Numbered from the stretch's first letter, positions 9,901 through 20,100 are shown. The stretch is 20,955 nucleotides of DNA from Amoebophrya sp. AT5.2 (GCA_005223375.1 RXOD01004530.1:1-20955); one strand, 5' to 3'. Notes: a model not told the origin generated them from the sequence alone. A program made the numbers and translations.

Positions 9901-12900
9901 TCTCGTCTTTGCGTACGTAGACACTGCCGCCCCGCTGATCGCCGAAAGAAGATAAAGACGACGCGGTCTTCAGCACGTTCGGCCGGCGCAGCTGTTCAAG
10001 TTGTGAACGCCGAGGTTCATTCTGCTCGTCCGCCAAGTCGAACAGAAGTGGCGTTGACGTGCGTAGCGCCTCCGCAAAATTGTGGTCGTGAAGATCTACT
10101 TCTGGGGCACTCGCTCTCGCCTGCCGCTCCATCGGAGCGTCCAGTTCTACTTTGGGTGGTATCTTACGTTTGCTTTTCGACGCCACTTTCTTCATCACGG
10201 CCGGCGTGGGTCTGTTGTATGGGCTTCTCCGGATTAGGTTGCTATGAAAGGACCAGCGATGGTAAGTCAGTGGGTACCTGGTAAAGTGCCTCTGGGTGAT
10301 GGGTCCCCACTTGGGTGGCGGATTGCCATAGGTGGCGAGTGCGTCAAGCCGCTCTGAACCGCCCGAGGGTAGCAGGAGGAGGCGGGTTCCTCGTTGGAGC
10401 TGTTGAGCCGTTGGGAGCTAGATGAAAGTGGTAGGGGACGAAGGGAGCCAGCGCCAGGGGAATGGCGATAGGACGACCCGAAAGCAGGGCAAAAGAGGGT
10501 GCCTAGGGTGGCGATTGGTTCGATGGATCAGGTACAGGGTTCAGGAGTGCGAAAGCCAATTTTGCCAACCGCGAAAAGCCGACTGTGCTCCTACTTTGGC
10601 CCTTTTCCTGGGACATAGCCAGAGGGGACCCCGGAGAGCCCCACCAACATCATTTTTCCTATGACCACTTACCCACTTACCATCGCTGGATCCCGGGCCG
10701 TACTCGCACAGCTCTTCCACTTGCGGTTCGTAGCGGCGTCGGCAGCACTGGTACCGGTTGATCAGGAAAATCTTCCACTTGCTGAGGCGCACGCGCTCCA
10801 GCAGGTAGCACATGTGCTCGCGAAACCGAATCAGCGTGTCGGGCCGCGAGCGCGGGATATTGTCGTACGAGGTCACGATCGTCACCGAGAACGCTCGCGT
10901 TTCCGCAGCTAGTTTTGGCGACATCGTCCACCCGGGCGGGCAGAGTAAGACGGCACTCATGGGAATGCGGCGGTCCGCTTCGTCCGCCGGTGGATCCACC
11001 TCGCACAGTTCCTGTTCGTGCTCCTCCTTCCGCATCAAGGCTGCATCACCATCAACTACAGCATCTTCTGGAGGTTCTGACTCGCCTTCGCGTTCGCCTA
11101 CCGCCGAATCCGGTTTGACCCGGTCGCGAAACTTCCGCCGGAACAGCAGACTGCAGATGCTGGCGACCCCCGCCCCCATGCTGTGCCCCGTGAACACAAG
11201 ACGGTAGCCCTCGGGAACCCGATCCAGAAATCCCTCGCGCTGAAACGTCTCCAAAATCTGCTCCGCGCAACCGAGCATGCCCACGTGCACGTAGTTTTCC
11301 TTCGTCGAAGTAGATTCTGAAGTAGCTCCTTCAGGACCTTCTTCTTCATCCTCGTCCTCTACTTCGCACAGGGGCGCGCACTCTAGGACAAAGTTTGTGG
11401 CTATCTCTGCCATGTAGTTCGTTCCGCTGATGGCCACGATGAGCGCCTTCGCAAGGTGGTCGCATATCACGATCCAAAAGCTCGACTTTCCGGGAATACG
11501 CGCGAAATTTCCATACCAAAGCTGGATGCGCTTCTCCTGTCCCCCAACTACCGCATCGTCCTGAGTGTGTTGTTCTACTTGCGGTTGGCCTGCCTCGGCT
11601 GAGGCTGCGCGCTGTTCATCTTCTTGATGCGCAGTTTGACGCCCTTCTCCTTCTTCTATCTGAGGACCCCCAGCAACTTCGACCTCCGCAGGCGGGCCGG
11701 GACTGGCTCGCTCGCGTTCGGAAACGGCAGAAGAGGAAGCGGGCTCGCCCGAACCACCCGTTCGCCCCCCTCCTAGAAATACTTCTGAACGCTCGTAGTT
11801 CTCGTGCTCGAGCTCGTCCTCCCGCAATCCCGCAAAATTGGGTGTCGCTAGCAACGGAATCTTCATTCGAGAAGCTGTTGCAGTGGATGCGCTTTGTCCA
11901 GCACCAAGCACGACTCCAGCCGGGGGAGAACCCCGCGCGTTATAAGGCGCTGCGTCGCCCTCCTCGATGTCGAGCGCAAAAGCGATCGAGCCGTCGTCCG
12001 AGTATGGCGGGAGTGTCGAGTTCGGAAACGAACCTGGAAATCCACTCGACTCCCGATCCTCCGACATGTTCGGACGCGACCCAGAGCCGGATGAGTGCAA
12101 CCAGACCAGCCCGTCGTGCGCCGCGTGCGGCGGACGTGCATGAGCTTCATCGGATTGCTGTCTTTCAGGAAACTGCGCCGAGGACGTAGTTGTGCCCACG
12201 TAACCTTCAGACACCGAGCGGAATGCGCGCGTCGGAGCGATGAAAGAGTGCCTCGCCGCGCCGCAGGCTGCCTGCTCTATCGATCCTCGCCGCCGTGATC
12301 GTGAGGAGGAAGAGACCGTCGCTCCAGCAGCGGCTGCGAGGAGCACCTTGTTGTTTTTGAGGGGAGTCGACATTCCTGCCGAAGAGCGAAGCGCTGCCTC
12401 CTTCATGCTCGTTCTTCGGCCGGAATGTCGACTCCCCTCAGCAGGATCGCCAGCAGGAGGATCGCCAGCGACACCAATGCGCGACTGTGTCGTGGTCACC
12501 GAGGATCGTACGAAAGGGGAGAACGAACGCTTGTTCGCGCCCACTAGCTCTTTCTCGCCCCCGGTGCGGGATGCGGGACCCGCATGCTGCGTGGAGATAG
12601 CTACGGGGACTCCAGAAGGCAGCTTTCCTGTTCTCCCCGACAACTCCCGAGCCGCGTCAGGCAAGGTTGCTGGCATTGATGGTTGACGGAACTGCGACCC
12701 CCCGCCGCGGCCTCCCGTTGTGCGGCACTTCGTAATTTGCCGCGTACTGCGTCCGCGGGCCCGCGACTGCGACAATTCCCGGAACCGCGTGAAAGGTACA
12801 GCAACATTCCCCAGCGCACCTCCGCCAGAAGTCGTAGAAGTCGCAATGGAGGACGAGCCCAGAGCTGGAGCGGCTGGTGCAGCAGTTGCACCTCCGATCA

Positions 12901-15900
12901 AGTGGCTCGTGCGCCCGAGCGAGTTTTTCGCGTCGCGACAGTCCGTGACGGTCATCCGGGTGCAGTCTACAAAAACGTCGGCTAACAGACTCAGCTCCTG
13001 CAGCCGCGCTGCGCCTGACCCTCCGCCACAACCTGTCGTGGCCCTGCACTTGCTCGATCTCGAGGAGGCTGTCGTCGTGGATGCCTTCTTGAGAAGGGCC
13101 GTGCGTGACGCCGCGAGGGCGCCACGGTCGCGGGGGGCGCTGCGGCTACGAAGAGTCGAAGCGGACGAGCCAATGTCCTCTGGCTGAGTATTCCCTGGAC
13201 GAGAACAGGACGATGACGAGAAGCTCGAGGTTGCTGACGTCGCTGAAGACGGCATGAGAATGCGATCAGTTGTAGGTGGATAAAGTGCCGCCCCCGGCGT
13301 CGCTGATTTTGCGTTTGCCGCCGGCGCCATCACATTGCTGGAAGATTTTGACTTCTCCCTTTGAAAGCGAGTAGCGCGGCCCAAAAGGATCTCCCCTGCA
13401 TCGGAGCACGCGCCAGTGTACTCGTAGGGAGCCGCGCAGGTAGGATAGCCAACCTCCCAGGACGCTCCTCCAGCACCCGTAGTATCTGCGGCGTCACGCT
13501 CACGACTTCCTTCAGGGCGGGTCGAAGCTTGTTCCACAACAGTTGCACTACCCTCGAGTGCTGGCGCTGGGCCCCCTGCGAAGTGGTGCCCGACGCTGCC
13601 GTTTTCGGCAGTACGAGTACGCGACAAGGACAACTCGTCCTCCAGGGGCTGCAGTGATTCGCTCGTTCCCGGCACTTCTCCCTCAACATCTTGTACTTCT
13701 ACCGCGTGGTCGACGTCGACACCAACACCAGCAACTTCCTCGACCTCGACGCTATGGCTCCTATTTGCCGCGCTCGTGGTAGAAGCTGCCCCGCCAGTTG
13801 ATGTACCCGCAGCGCCGACGGGCGCCCCTCCGACGTCGAACCCACTGACTTTTTTCGAAACCACGACGCTGAACTTCTGCTTCAGGAGGTACTGTCGTTC
13901 GCGATGGTACAGCATCAGCAGGATCGCACGTTCGTTGAGCTGCAGGTAGTTGTCCCCGACGCACACGGAGTTTTGCGGGTTCACGTCGATTTGCGTGACC
14001 AGGTTCCAGATCTTCCGCGAATCCCCAATGGCCATCTTACAGAACTGGGGCCAGCCGTACACGATGTCGGAGTAGTTGATGAACTCAAAGCAGAGTCGCA
14101 GAGCCGCATCGTCCGACTTTTTGCTGAAATCGATCTCGGTGCCCTCCTCTACATACGGCAGCGCGACGCGGCCGCCGAAGTTGGGCGACACGGCAAGGTC
14201 GGTGGCAGCCTGGAAATCGGACCAGCAGAGATTGGCGTTGCCGACGAGCGTGGCCACGTACGTGAGCAAAACATCCTTCACCTGCTCGGGAGTACCTGGG
14301 TGGTCGTGGGGAGCGAGAAGTGAAGTCAGATGATTTAGCGAGATTCACCTGCTCGGAGTGTTAATACGCGGAGGCCTTCTACTTCCACTTCTTTGAGTTT
14401 GATGCTTAAGTACTTTACCAAGTATCCGCAGCACCCGTTCGATCAGGTTCCGTGTCCAGCGGCCGAGCAGAAAGCTGGTTTCTTCCGTGCCGTCCGGTTT
14501 CTTCAAGCGAACGTCCAGGATCAGCTTTCGGATCAAGAGGTCCGACCTCGTGCTTCCGCCCCGCTTGCTGTCCGAGAACACAAAGAACAGGAAGAACAGC
14601 ACCACCGACGAGAAAAGCGTGTGCAGCAGAAGTGCACACAGTGCGATCGTCTCCGCCACAAGGAAATGGGCCTGCCGAGCTGGCGTCGGGGAGGTCTTGT
14701 TGAGCTTCACCGGTCCTGGAGTCCGATGGGGAGGGCGAGGGGAGATTTTAATTGGAGGTAAAAGGGCTCCTTCTGCATCTGCGACGGCGTCCTGCTTCTC
14801 CTTGTTGTGCCGAAGAGCACCAGGGGCCGGAAATTCCGCGTTACGCGGAGACTCAGCACGACGATGCGCTGATCGTAGTTCAGGCAAGGAAGGCTCAAGT
14901 GAGTGCGAGTTCGGGTTTTTTCCTCCTCCGGAAAGTTGTGACCGTGATTCGCTGGCCGCTATTGCTGCGATGGCCGAGTTTCGATATGCTACTGCATCCT
15001 CGGCACCCGCCGGATGAGTTATCGCTTCATGCAGACGTGATCCGGAACCGGGGGTTCCATCAATAATTACACCAGAATTTGTTCTCGATCCTTCTTCATC
15101 ATCCACTTCGACATCTTCGCCAGCCGCGCCGCCCCCGGCAATGTCCTGATCCGTGTCACCAAACTGGAACTCGCGCGAGGTGACCAGGTCGAGAAACGCT
15201 CGCTGTCGCGCGGGAAGGGACGAGGTGGCGCTTCCAACGTCGTCGTGCTCATGTCTGCCTGAGTTGATGCCCCCCTCCTGTCCCAGGCTTTTACTTTTCG
15301 CGTTTTCGTGACGAAAATCACGATCGATTTTTTGCCACGCACCAGCCTGCTTCGTGTCATCTTCGTCCTCCTCGTCGAGAGCCACCTGCTGGGTCTGCAG
15401 AACAAGGCGCTCGCTTTCGTCGTGGTCAGGAGAAGTCTTAGCCGGCGTCTGCAGACGCCAAGAAGGAGCGCCGTCTTCTCCCGAAGAAGGTCCGGCTGGG
15501 CTAGGGCTAGGAGTTTCACTTTCACCCACCTGTTCCACAAGGTTCTCTCCTCCTTGTTGTACGCGAGCATGATGATCATCTTCACTCTGCTCGTCAATAT
15601 GGACGAGCAGATTTCTTTTCGCCACGACGACCCCTGCAGCTGCACGTCTGCTCTCAATCCCTGCTCGGCTCCACAGCGAGAGTGGCGAGAAACACAGCTT
15701 GTAGATGAGCAGGAAATTCAACCCACAGCCGAGCAGGAATCGCAGCCCCAGAAAATTATCTAGGAAGCGCCGCCGGTTTTTGTGGTCGTAGATCGCGCCC
15801 CGTGTCGACCAGAAACCCAATAGCGGGTCCGCGAAGAGCAGCAGCAAAAACAAAATTCGGACAAACTTGAAGAGGTCCACACGGTCGGCATCTCGCTGCT

Positions 15901-16021
15901 CGTGTACGAAAAGAAGCGACAGGTAGCAGATCAAGCTCGACGTCACAAAAAAAGGCACAAAACGAAAAAAGTCATCGTTCGCAAACCGCCACCGACGGTG
16001 AAGACAGCGAGCGGGTGGCAT
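6953..16021 (-). CDS. DAGL: Giant diacylglycerol lipase (DAGL alpha/beta-type, lipase class 3), about 2,830 residues
   Basis: Exons are 16021-14414, 14281-10677 (donor uncertain) and 10241-6953 (acceptor uncertain). DAG lipases cleave sn-1,2-diacylglycerol to 2-acylglycerol and fatty acid at membranes. Family landmarks appear in order across all three exons. The N-terminus is MPPARCLHRRWRFANDD (compare the MPxxxxxRRWxxxxDD start of animal DAGL), which fixes the ATG at 16021. Four membrane segments follow, at roughly 25-45, 55-80, 88-110 and 455-482. Next come YGWP (about 610), the strand and oxyanion region ALIVAISGTN, the nucleophile elbow GHSMGAG (Ser about 1570), TSYDNIPR with the catalytic Asp (about 1676), PLATPGRVMQLRL (compare PLYPPGRIIHVVH), and ATTHLLGSY with the candidate catalytic His (about 2682). 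Very long low-complexity inserts separate these blocks, so it is nearly three times the human length of about 1,040. Upstream alternative starts (GTG at 16126) lack the family match. Confidence 0.88.
10242..10676 (-). other. Intron 2 of the lipase gene, boundaries uncertain (about 435 bp)
   Basis: An in-frame stop-containing stretch separates the exon ending GPGSSDG from the one reading NLIRRSPYNRPTPAV. The best donor by sequence (GATG|GTAAGT, 10680) has no in-frame AG acceptor. A GT-AG pair that keeps the frame is AA|GTGGGT (10676) with TTTCATAG|C (10242). Non-canonical ends within the inverted repeats are equally possible. That an intron exists is supported by DAGL motifs on both sides. Confidence 0.5.
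10253..10689. mobile_element. 437-bp element with perfect 15-bp terminal inverted repeats, coinciding with a lipase intron
   Basis: CCAGCGATGGTAAGT at 10253-10267 is the exact reverse complement of 10675-10689. Similarity continues inwards (TGGGTA...TGGT) after a short gap. The right-hand repeat overlaps the exon end and the GTAAGT donor, and the left-hand one lies just before the candidate acceptor. The interior has strong strand asymmetry (purine-rich on plus, C/T-rich in the transcript) and no coding capacity for a transposase. This fits a non-autonomous, introner-like or MITE-like element. I cannot see a clear target-site duplication. Confidence 0.65.
12358..12440. repeat. 28-bp inverted repeat (one mismatch) inside lipase exon 2
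   Basis: Arms 12358-12385 and 12413-12440 are reverse complements with a single mismatch, around a 27-nt loop. The core arm is GGGGAGTCGACATTCC. The sequence is open in the lipase frame and encodes part of a Ser/Gly/Arg-rich insert. It could be a retained small element or an unrecognised short intron. Confidence 0.85.
12443..12472. repeat. Two-copy 15-bp tandem repeat in lipase exon 2
   Basis: AGGATCGCCAGC followed by AGG, then AGGATCGCCAGC followed by GAC: two in-frame copies encoding a repeated GDPPA/GDPAE block in the low-complexity insert. It sits immediately beside the 28-bp inverted repeat. Confidence 0.75.
14277..14359. repeat. Direct repeat duplicating the lipase intron 1 acceptor
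   Basis: TTCACCTGCTCGGGAGT (14277-14293) and TTCACCTGCTCGGAGT (14344-14359) differ by one base. In the transcript each contains a CGAGCAG|GTGAA acceptor. Only the copy at 14277-14293 keeps the lipase frame. Confidence 0.85.
14282..14413 (-). other. Intron 1 of the lipase gene (132 bp)
   Basis: Donor is AAA|GTACTT and acceptor is CGAGCAG|GTG, phase 0. It joins RNLIERVLRILGK to VKDVLLTYVATLVGN, which follows the order of the DAGL linker between the last membrane segment and the catalytic domain. A second copy of the acceptor sequence lies 66 bp upstream within the intron. Confidence 0.8.
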
Positions 16022-16813
16022 GCGACTTCTACCTTGGGCAAAGAAAACGAACAGGCCCGCTCTATTCTCGTTCTTGTGTAGTTTCCTCGACGAAGGAATA
16101 TCACACACTCTAGGGAAGTCGATCACGAGGATTAAGTACGCGGAGCGAAAATCTGACCGAAGGACGAAGTACAGGTCGGCTCCTACTGGGGCGGAATAAG
16201 TGCAAGCCAGTGGATACGTTAATTGAAGTATCTACGGGTAGGGGTACGGATTTTATAAATCTACTAAAGCTTCGTCATGATCGTCTTCATCTGATCTGGA
16301 TGGATCCACATCTTTTTTTTTGCACATCCACGACATGTTGAAGACAGACGCAAATACAGACTCGCTCCGACGCCAGCTGTGTCGATAAGCGGTGGCACCA
16401 CGACCACGAGCACTTCATTTGACTGCACGAGAAAAAGCATTGAGACTGATTCGAGTTCAACGCCGCCGGGAGTCTGCACAATGGGCAGCAGGCCTGCGCT
16501 ACGTCACGGAAAGCCTGCGCGCACGTGGTCTTGTAAACGTCACTGCGGTGTTTTCTTAAGGAGATGACGAATGCAATTGCGAATCTTCACGTCTCCTGCG
16601 TGATAAGTAAAGCAGTCCAGAAACAACGCTCACGCTGCCAAATCATGTTGGCGCCCATCAAGCTAAAGACGCGCATGGTCCTCATCGTTTGAGCTGCCTC
16701 TACTACTGTAGTAAGTCTGCGTGCCTAAGTATATTCTTGCTATTCACAGTTAGTTTGGTATTGGATTTGGTAGGTATAGAAGAAGGCGCCAAGTTCGTCA
16801 ATCGCCCGAAAGC

Positions 16814-17065
16814 AAGCGAGTTTGTTAAAGGATGGAATAATGGCAGTGTGTTGATCTGTCTATTAATTGACACAAAGAAACTGGTAGTAGGGCGGATGTT
16901 GACTGGTGCTTCTGCGACGATGTAGCTCGCGTCGAAGTAGCTGCGAGCTTAGTACAGAAAGTTGAGGTCCAGCGGCGTACAGAAAGTATGGGTCCAGGAG
17001 ATTGTGACGGAGCTCAGGACTGACGACAGTCCCGAGTGGAGAAGTAATTAAGCGAGTTTGTTAAA
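16814..17065. repeat. 16-bp direct repeats bounding a 252-bp segment
   Basis: AAGCGAGTTTGTTAAA occurs exactly at 16814-16829 and 17050-17065. The enclosed segment is non-coding as far as I can see and contains its own tandem duplication. Confidence 0.8.
16952..16997. repeat. Two-copy tandem repeat, 25-bp period
   Basis: GTACAGAAAGTTGAGGTCCA (from 16952) and GTACAGAAAGTATGGGTCCA (from 16977) match at all but three positions. Confidence 0.7.
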
Positions 17066-17157
17066 AAACATCAGCTCACCAGTTCAAGTACGGCTGCAAG
17101 ACTTCTCGTCTCGCATGAAATCGCGCGAGGACGAGTCTGCCGCACTGTTTTCTCGCA

Positions 17158-20100
17158 TCAAGCGTCTTCGAGGAGGTCATCTTCCTGATCGTCGACATCC
17201 ATAGGGTCGTCGCCCAGAAAGTCGTCCTCTTCATCGTTTGCCGCGCCAGCGTCCATTTGTTCGATCTCGTCGTCCGTGCCGTACACTTCTGCCCCACCAT
17301 CTTCGCCATCCTCATCCGAGCAGTCTTCGCTCTCGCACGAATCATCCTCGTCGATGTCGACAAACTCCTTATCAATGGGACCTATGATTTTCATTACCTC
17401 TTCTATCGTTGTGTCGTCGAACCCGTCTGGTATTGCCCCGCTTCCTGCTGCCTCGCGATCTCCTGCGGCGTGATCGTCAGTCGCGAAGTCGCCCTCCCAG
17501 TCGGCCGGATTGAACTTTGGCGGGGCGCCACTAGCGCTTTTGCCATGGGCTGCTGGTGCCACTGCGTGCCCCGATTGGCCGCTACTGTTCTCGACGTTTT
17601 CCGTTCCACTGCTATCCGCGCTCTGCATGTGCCTGCGGGGTGAACAAGGAAGCGTTATTGTGAAATAAAGATAAAGATTTTTTTGCGCCAGGAGGCGCGC
17701 CTGCGGTATACAACTTGGCGTTGGAGGTACTAGTTCGAAACACGCATCCGAGTGGATAACCACTTCCACCAAAAAAAGAGGGGCGTATGATCATCTTCAT
17801 CGGATATAACTGTAAGCGATCAGCTTCAGTACGCTAGATGCGCGTGGTGCAGCTTCTCCTCCACCGTGTCGCGGGTGTAGAACCGGTAAACGTGGACGCA
17901 AGTCTCCTCCTGGCCCATCCGCCGAATGCGCCCTATGGCCTGCGTCTCGTACGCCGTGGAGTCGTCCAACGAACTGCCCAGCATTGGATGCACCTGTAAA
18001 TCAATGTAAATACAACACGACGCATGGTAATGCATGGCTTACTTCGTTGTAGTTGTTCGAGTAAGTGCCTCTGCTATAGCCACTATGTGAAGATGGCAAC
18101 TGTGTGCAAGAGTACAACTCCAACGGAACGCGGGGACGTTTGTTAGAGTGTAAGTCTTCTCTACAACTTCCCGGCTTCAAATGCAAAAACCAAAGAGGTA
18201 CGAAGAGGACGTGGGACGCTTTGGTCAAGTTTGCGCCGGATGCCGCCGTTTCCAGGCTCATCAGCAGGATTTCCGGCGAAGGGAACCACTCGTCGCCGTC
18301 TTGCACCTCCTCATCATTCTGAAACGCCGTTATGATGTTGTTTTTTTGGTACGCTGTTCCCTTTAGCTGCGAGAACCGGAACCCGTACGTCCTGAACGAG
18401 TCCGCGATCTTGTTCTCGAGCTCCAGCCACTGACAGAACACGATGGCTTTTTTCCCGGGGAAGTCGTTCTTGATCTGCCGCAATGTTTCGCAGATGCGGC
18501 GGATTTTTGTCCCGTATTGGTCGTACTTCGGCGCCTGCTCTTCAGCATTACTGTCCGGGCCGCCCAGCAGAAGCTTGTCCAGGTTGCGTTTTTTCGATTG
18601 CTGCTTCGTACCATCGTCCGCGGCCCCCTCCTCGCCAGTGTCCTCGTCCGCGCCGACGTCCTCATCGGGCGCCGCCTTTTCGAGCTCGGCCTCCATTTCC
18701 TGCATGGTGTTCTCCTGGTCCTGTAGCGCGTAAAGGTGTGGCGGTTCCGCCTTCGGCAGCGGTTTGCGGCAGTACGGGCATTGGCACGCCTGAGCGATGT
18801 TCGCCTTGATGCAGTCTTGGCAGAATATGTGCCCGCAACTCGTAATCGCGATGCCGCCGGGCGCGACGTCGCCGGCCTCCATGCAGATGGCGCACTCTGA
18901 CTCCGCGGGGTCTCTGGTGAAGACCTTGATAGCGTTCGTGAAGAAGTGGTACGCAGAGAACGTCTCCCGCACACGGCCCAAGCCAGTGGAGAGCTCACGC
19001 TGCACCTGCGACAGCTCCTCGCGCAGAACTGCAACCCGCTTCTTTGCGTCCGCCTGCTTCTGCGCGGTTGTCATCTTCTGCATCTGCTGCTGCTGCAAAA
19101 GAGCACTACCTACACCTTGCGGCGACGCGGCTTTGATTTGGTCCCGGAGAAGACCGAAGCGGCGGCCCTGCGGCGTTTCTCTCCACGCCTCGTCTTCGGT
19201 CCACAGCTCAACGCCATTCGGAATGCCAACGTGAAGAAGTGGGTAGTACCCCTTGGCCATTGCGACGTCCGTGTGGAGCCACTTCCGAAGCAGCCACGGC
19301 CCCTTTTTGTCATTGCGAAAGGCCTTGGCGGCATCCTTGTCGAGCATCAGCGTTTCGAACTTTTCGCGAATCGAAGACGTCAACAGCCCCGACATGCTGA
19401 ACTCGTCCCTTTTGTTCCTGCCGTCGTCGGCAGCTGATCCTCCAAACGCGCAGTCAGCGGGAAGCAGTTTGTCCTGTTTTTTCATTGCAGTTTTTCCTTT
19501 CTTCCTAGTGTTACCAGCGGTTTCAACGCGGGCGCGCTTCGAGCCCGGCACGGCAGCAGCAGCGGCGTCCGCCTGCTTCCGCTTGAGCGAGTCCCCGCCT
19601 CCAGTCGCGTCGTCGCTTTGAGCTGCTCCCTCATCCTCCGGGTCCTCGCATGTTTGAGTTTCTACGCTGCACTTATTCAAGACCGCATAGCAGTTGGCCG
19701 GCATAACCTGAACCTTCACGTCCGCCGAAACGTCATCTGATAAGCCCAATGCTAAACAGGACGAGGAAGAGCCGGCTCCTGCAGTAGAAGTAGCACCTGC
19801 GTCAATAGTAGTGGTAGTCTGAGATCCTCTGCTGCAGCCCCAGCCCGCCCGGATTGCTAAGGTTTTGTCTCCGTAGTGCATCAGGAGCCGGCGGATAGCT
19901 TCGAGCTGGAAGATTCGTTCCTTGCACAAGCTCATGGCCTTCTGATAATCGCTCAAGGCTTTGTTCTTGGTCGCGTCTTGCTCCGCTTCGGCGCTGTTGT
20001 TGACGTTGCCACTGGTCGAAAAGTGGCTGCACAACTTCAGCAGCTCCTTGCAGCCGCTTAGTGACTCGTCCGATAAGTGCGAGGCGAAGTCGATTCCGTC

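Larger units (their letters stand above)
16022..17157. other. Spacer between the SNF2 gene and the lipase gene
   Basis: About 1.1 kb with no convincing gene. Short ORFs exist on both strands, but the minus-strand ones lack an ATG and none shows a family motif. The stretch holds a 16-bp direct repeat pair (16814 and 17050), a 25-bp tandem duplication (16952-16997), a small inverted repeat around AGCTCGC/GCGAGCT (about 16923-16948), and a motif at 16277-16295 that recurs in introns. It presumably carries the SNF2 3' UTR and the lipase promoter. Confidence 0.5.

Noticed and set aside
6953..10198. Separate 1,081-residue gene starting at 10198
   Set aside because: The apparent start is a GTG, the frame stays open upstream, and the sequence contains the C-terminal DAGL blocks missing from the preceding ORF.
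16022..16126. N-terminal extension of the lipase to 16126
   Set aside because: It begins with GTG and does not resemble the family, whereas the ATG at 16021 starts exactly at the conserved DAGL N-terminus.
16264..16479. 71-residue minus-strand ORF in the spacer
   Set aside because: It starts at GTG, has no motif, and overlaps equally open frames on both strands.
17257..17643. Plus-strand ORF opposite the acidic SNF2 exon
   Set aside because: It has no recognisable features; the minus frame is a typical acidic tail and joins in phase to the helicase exon.
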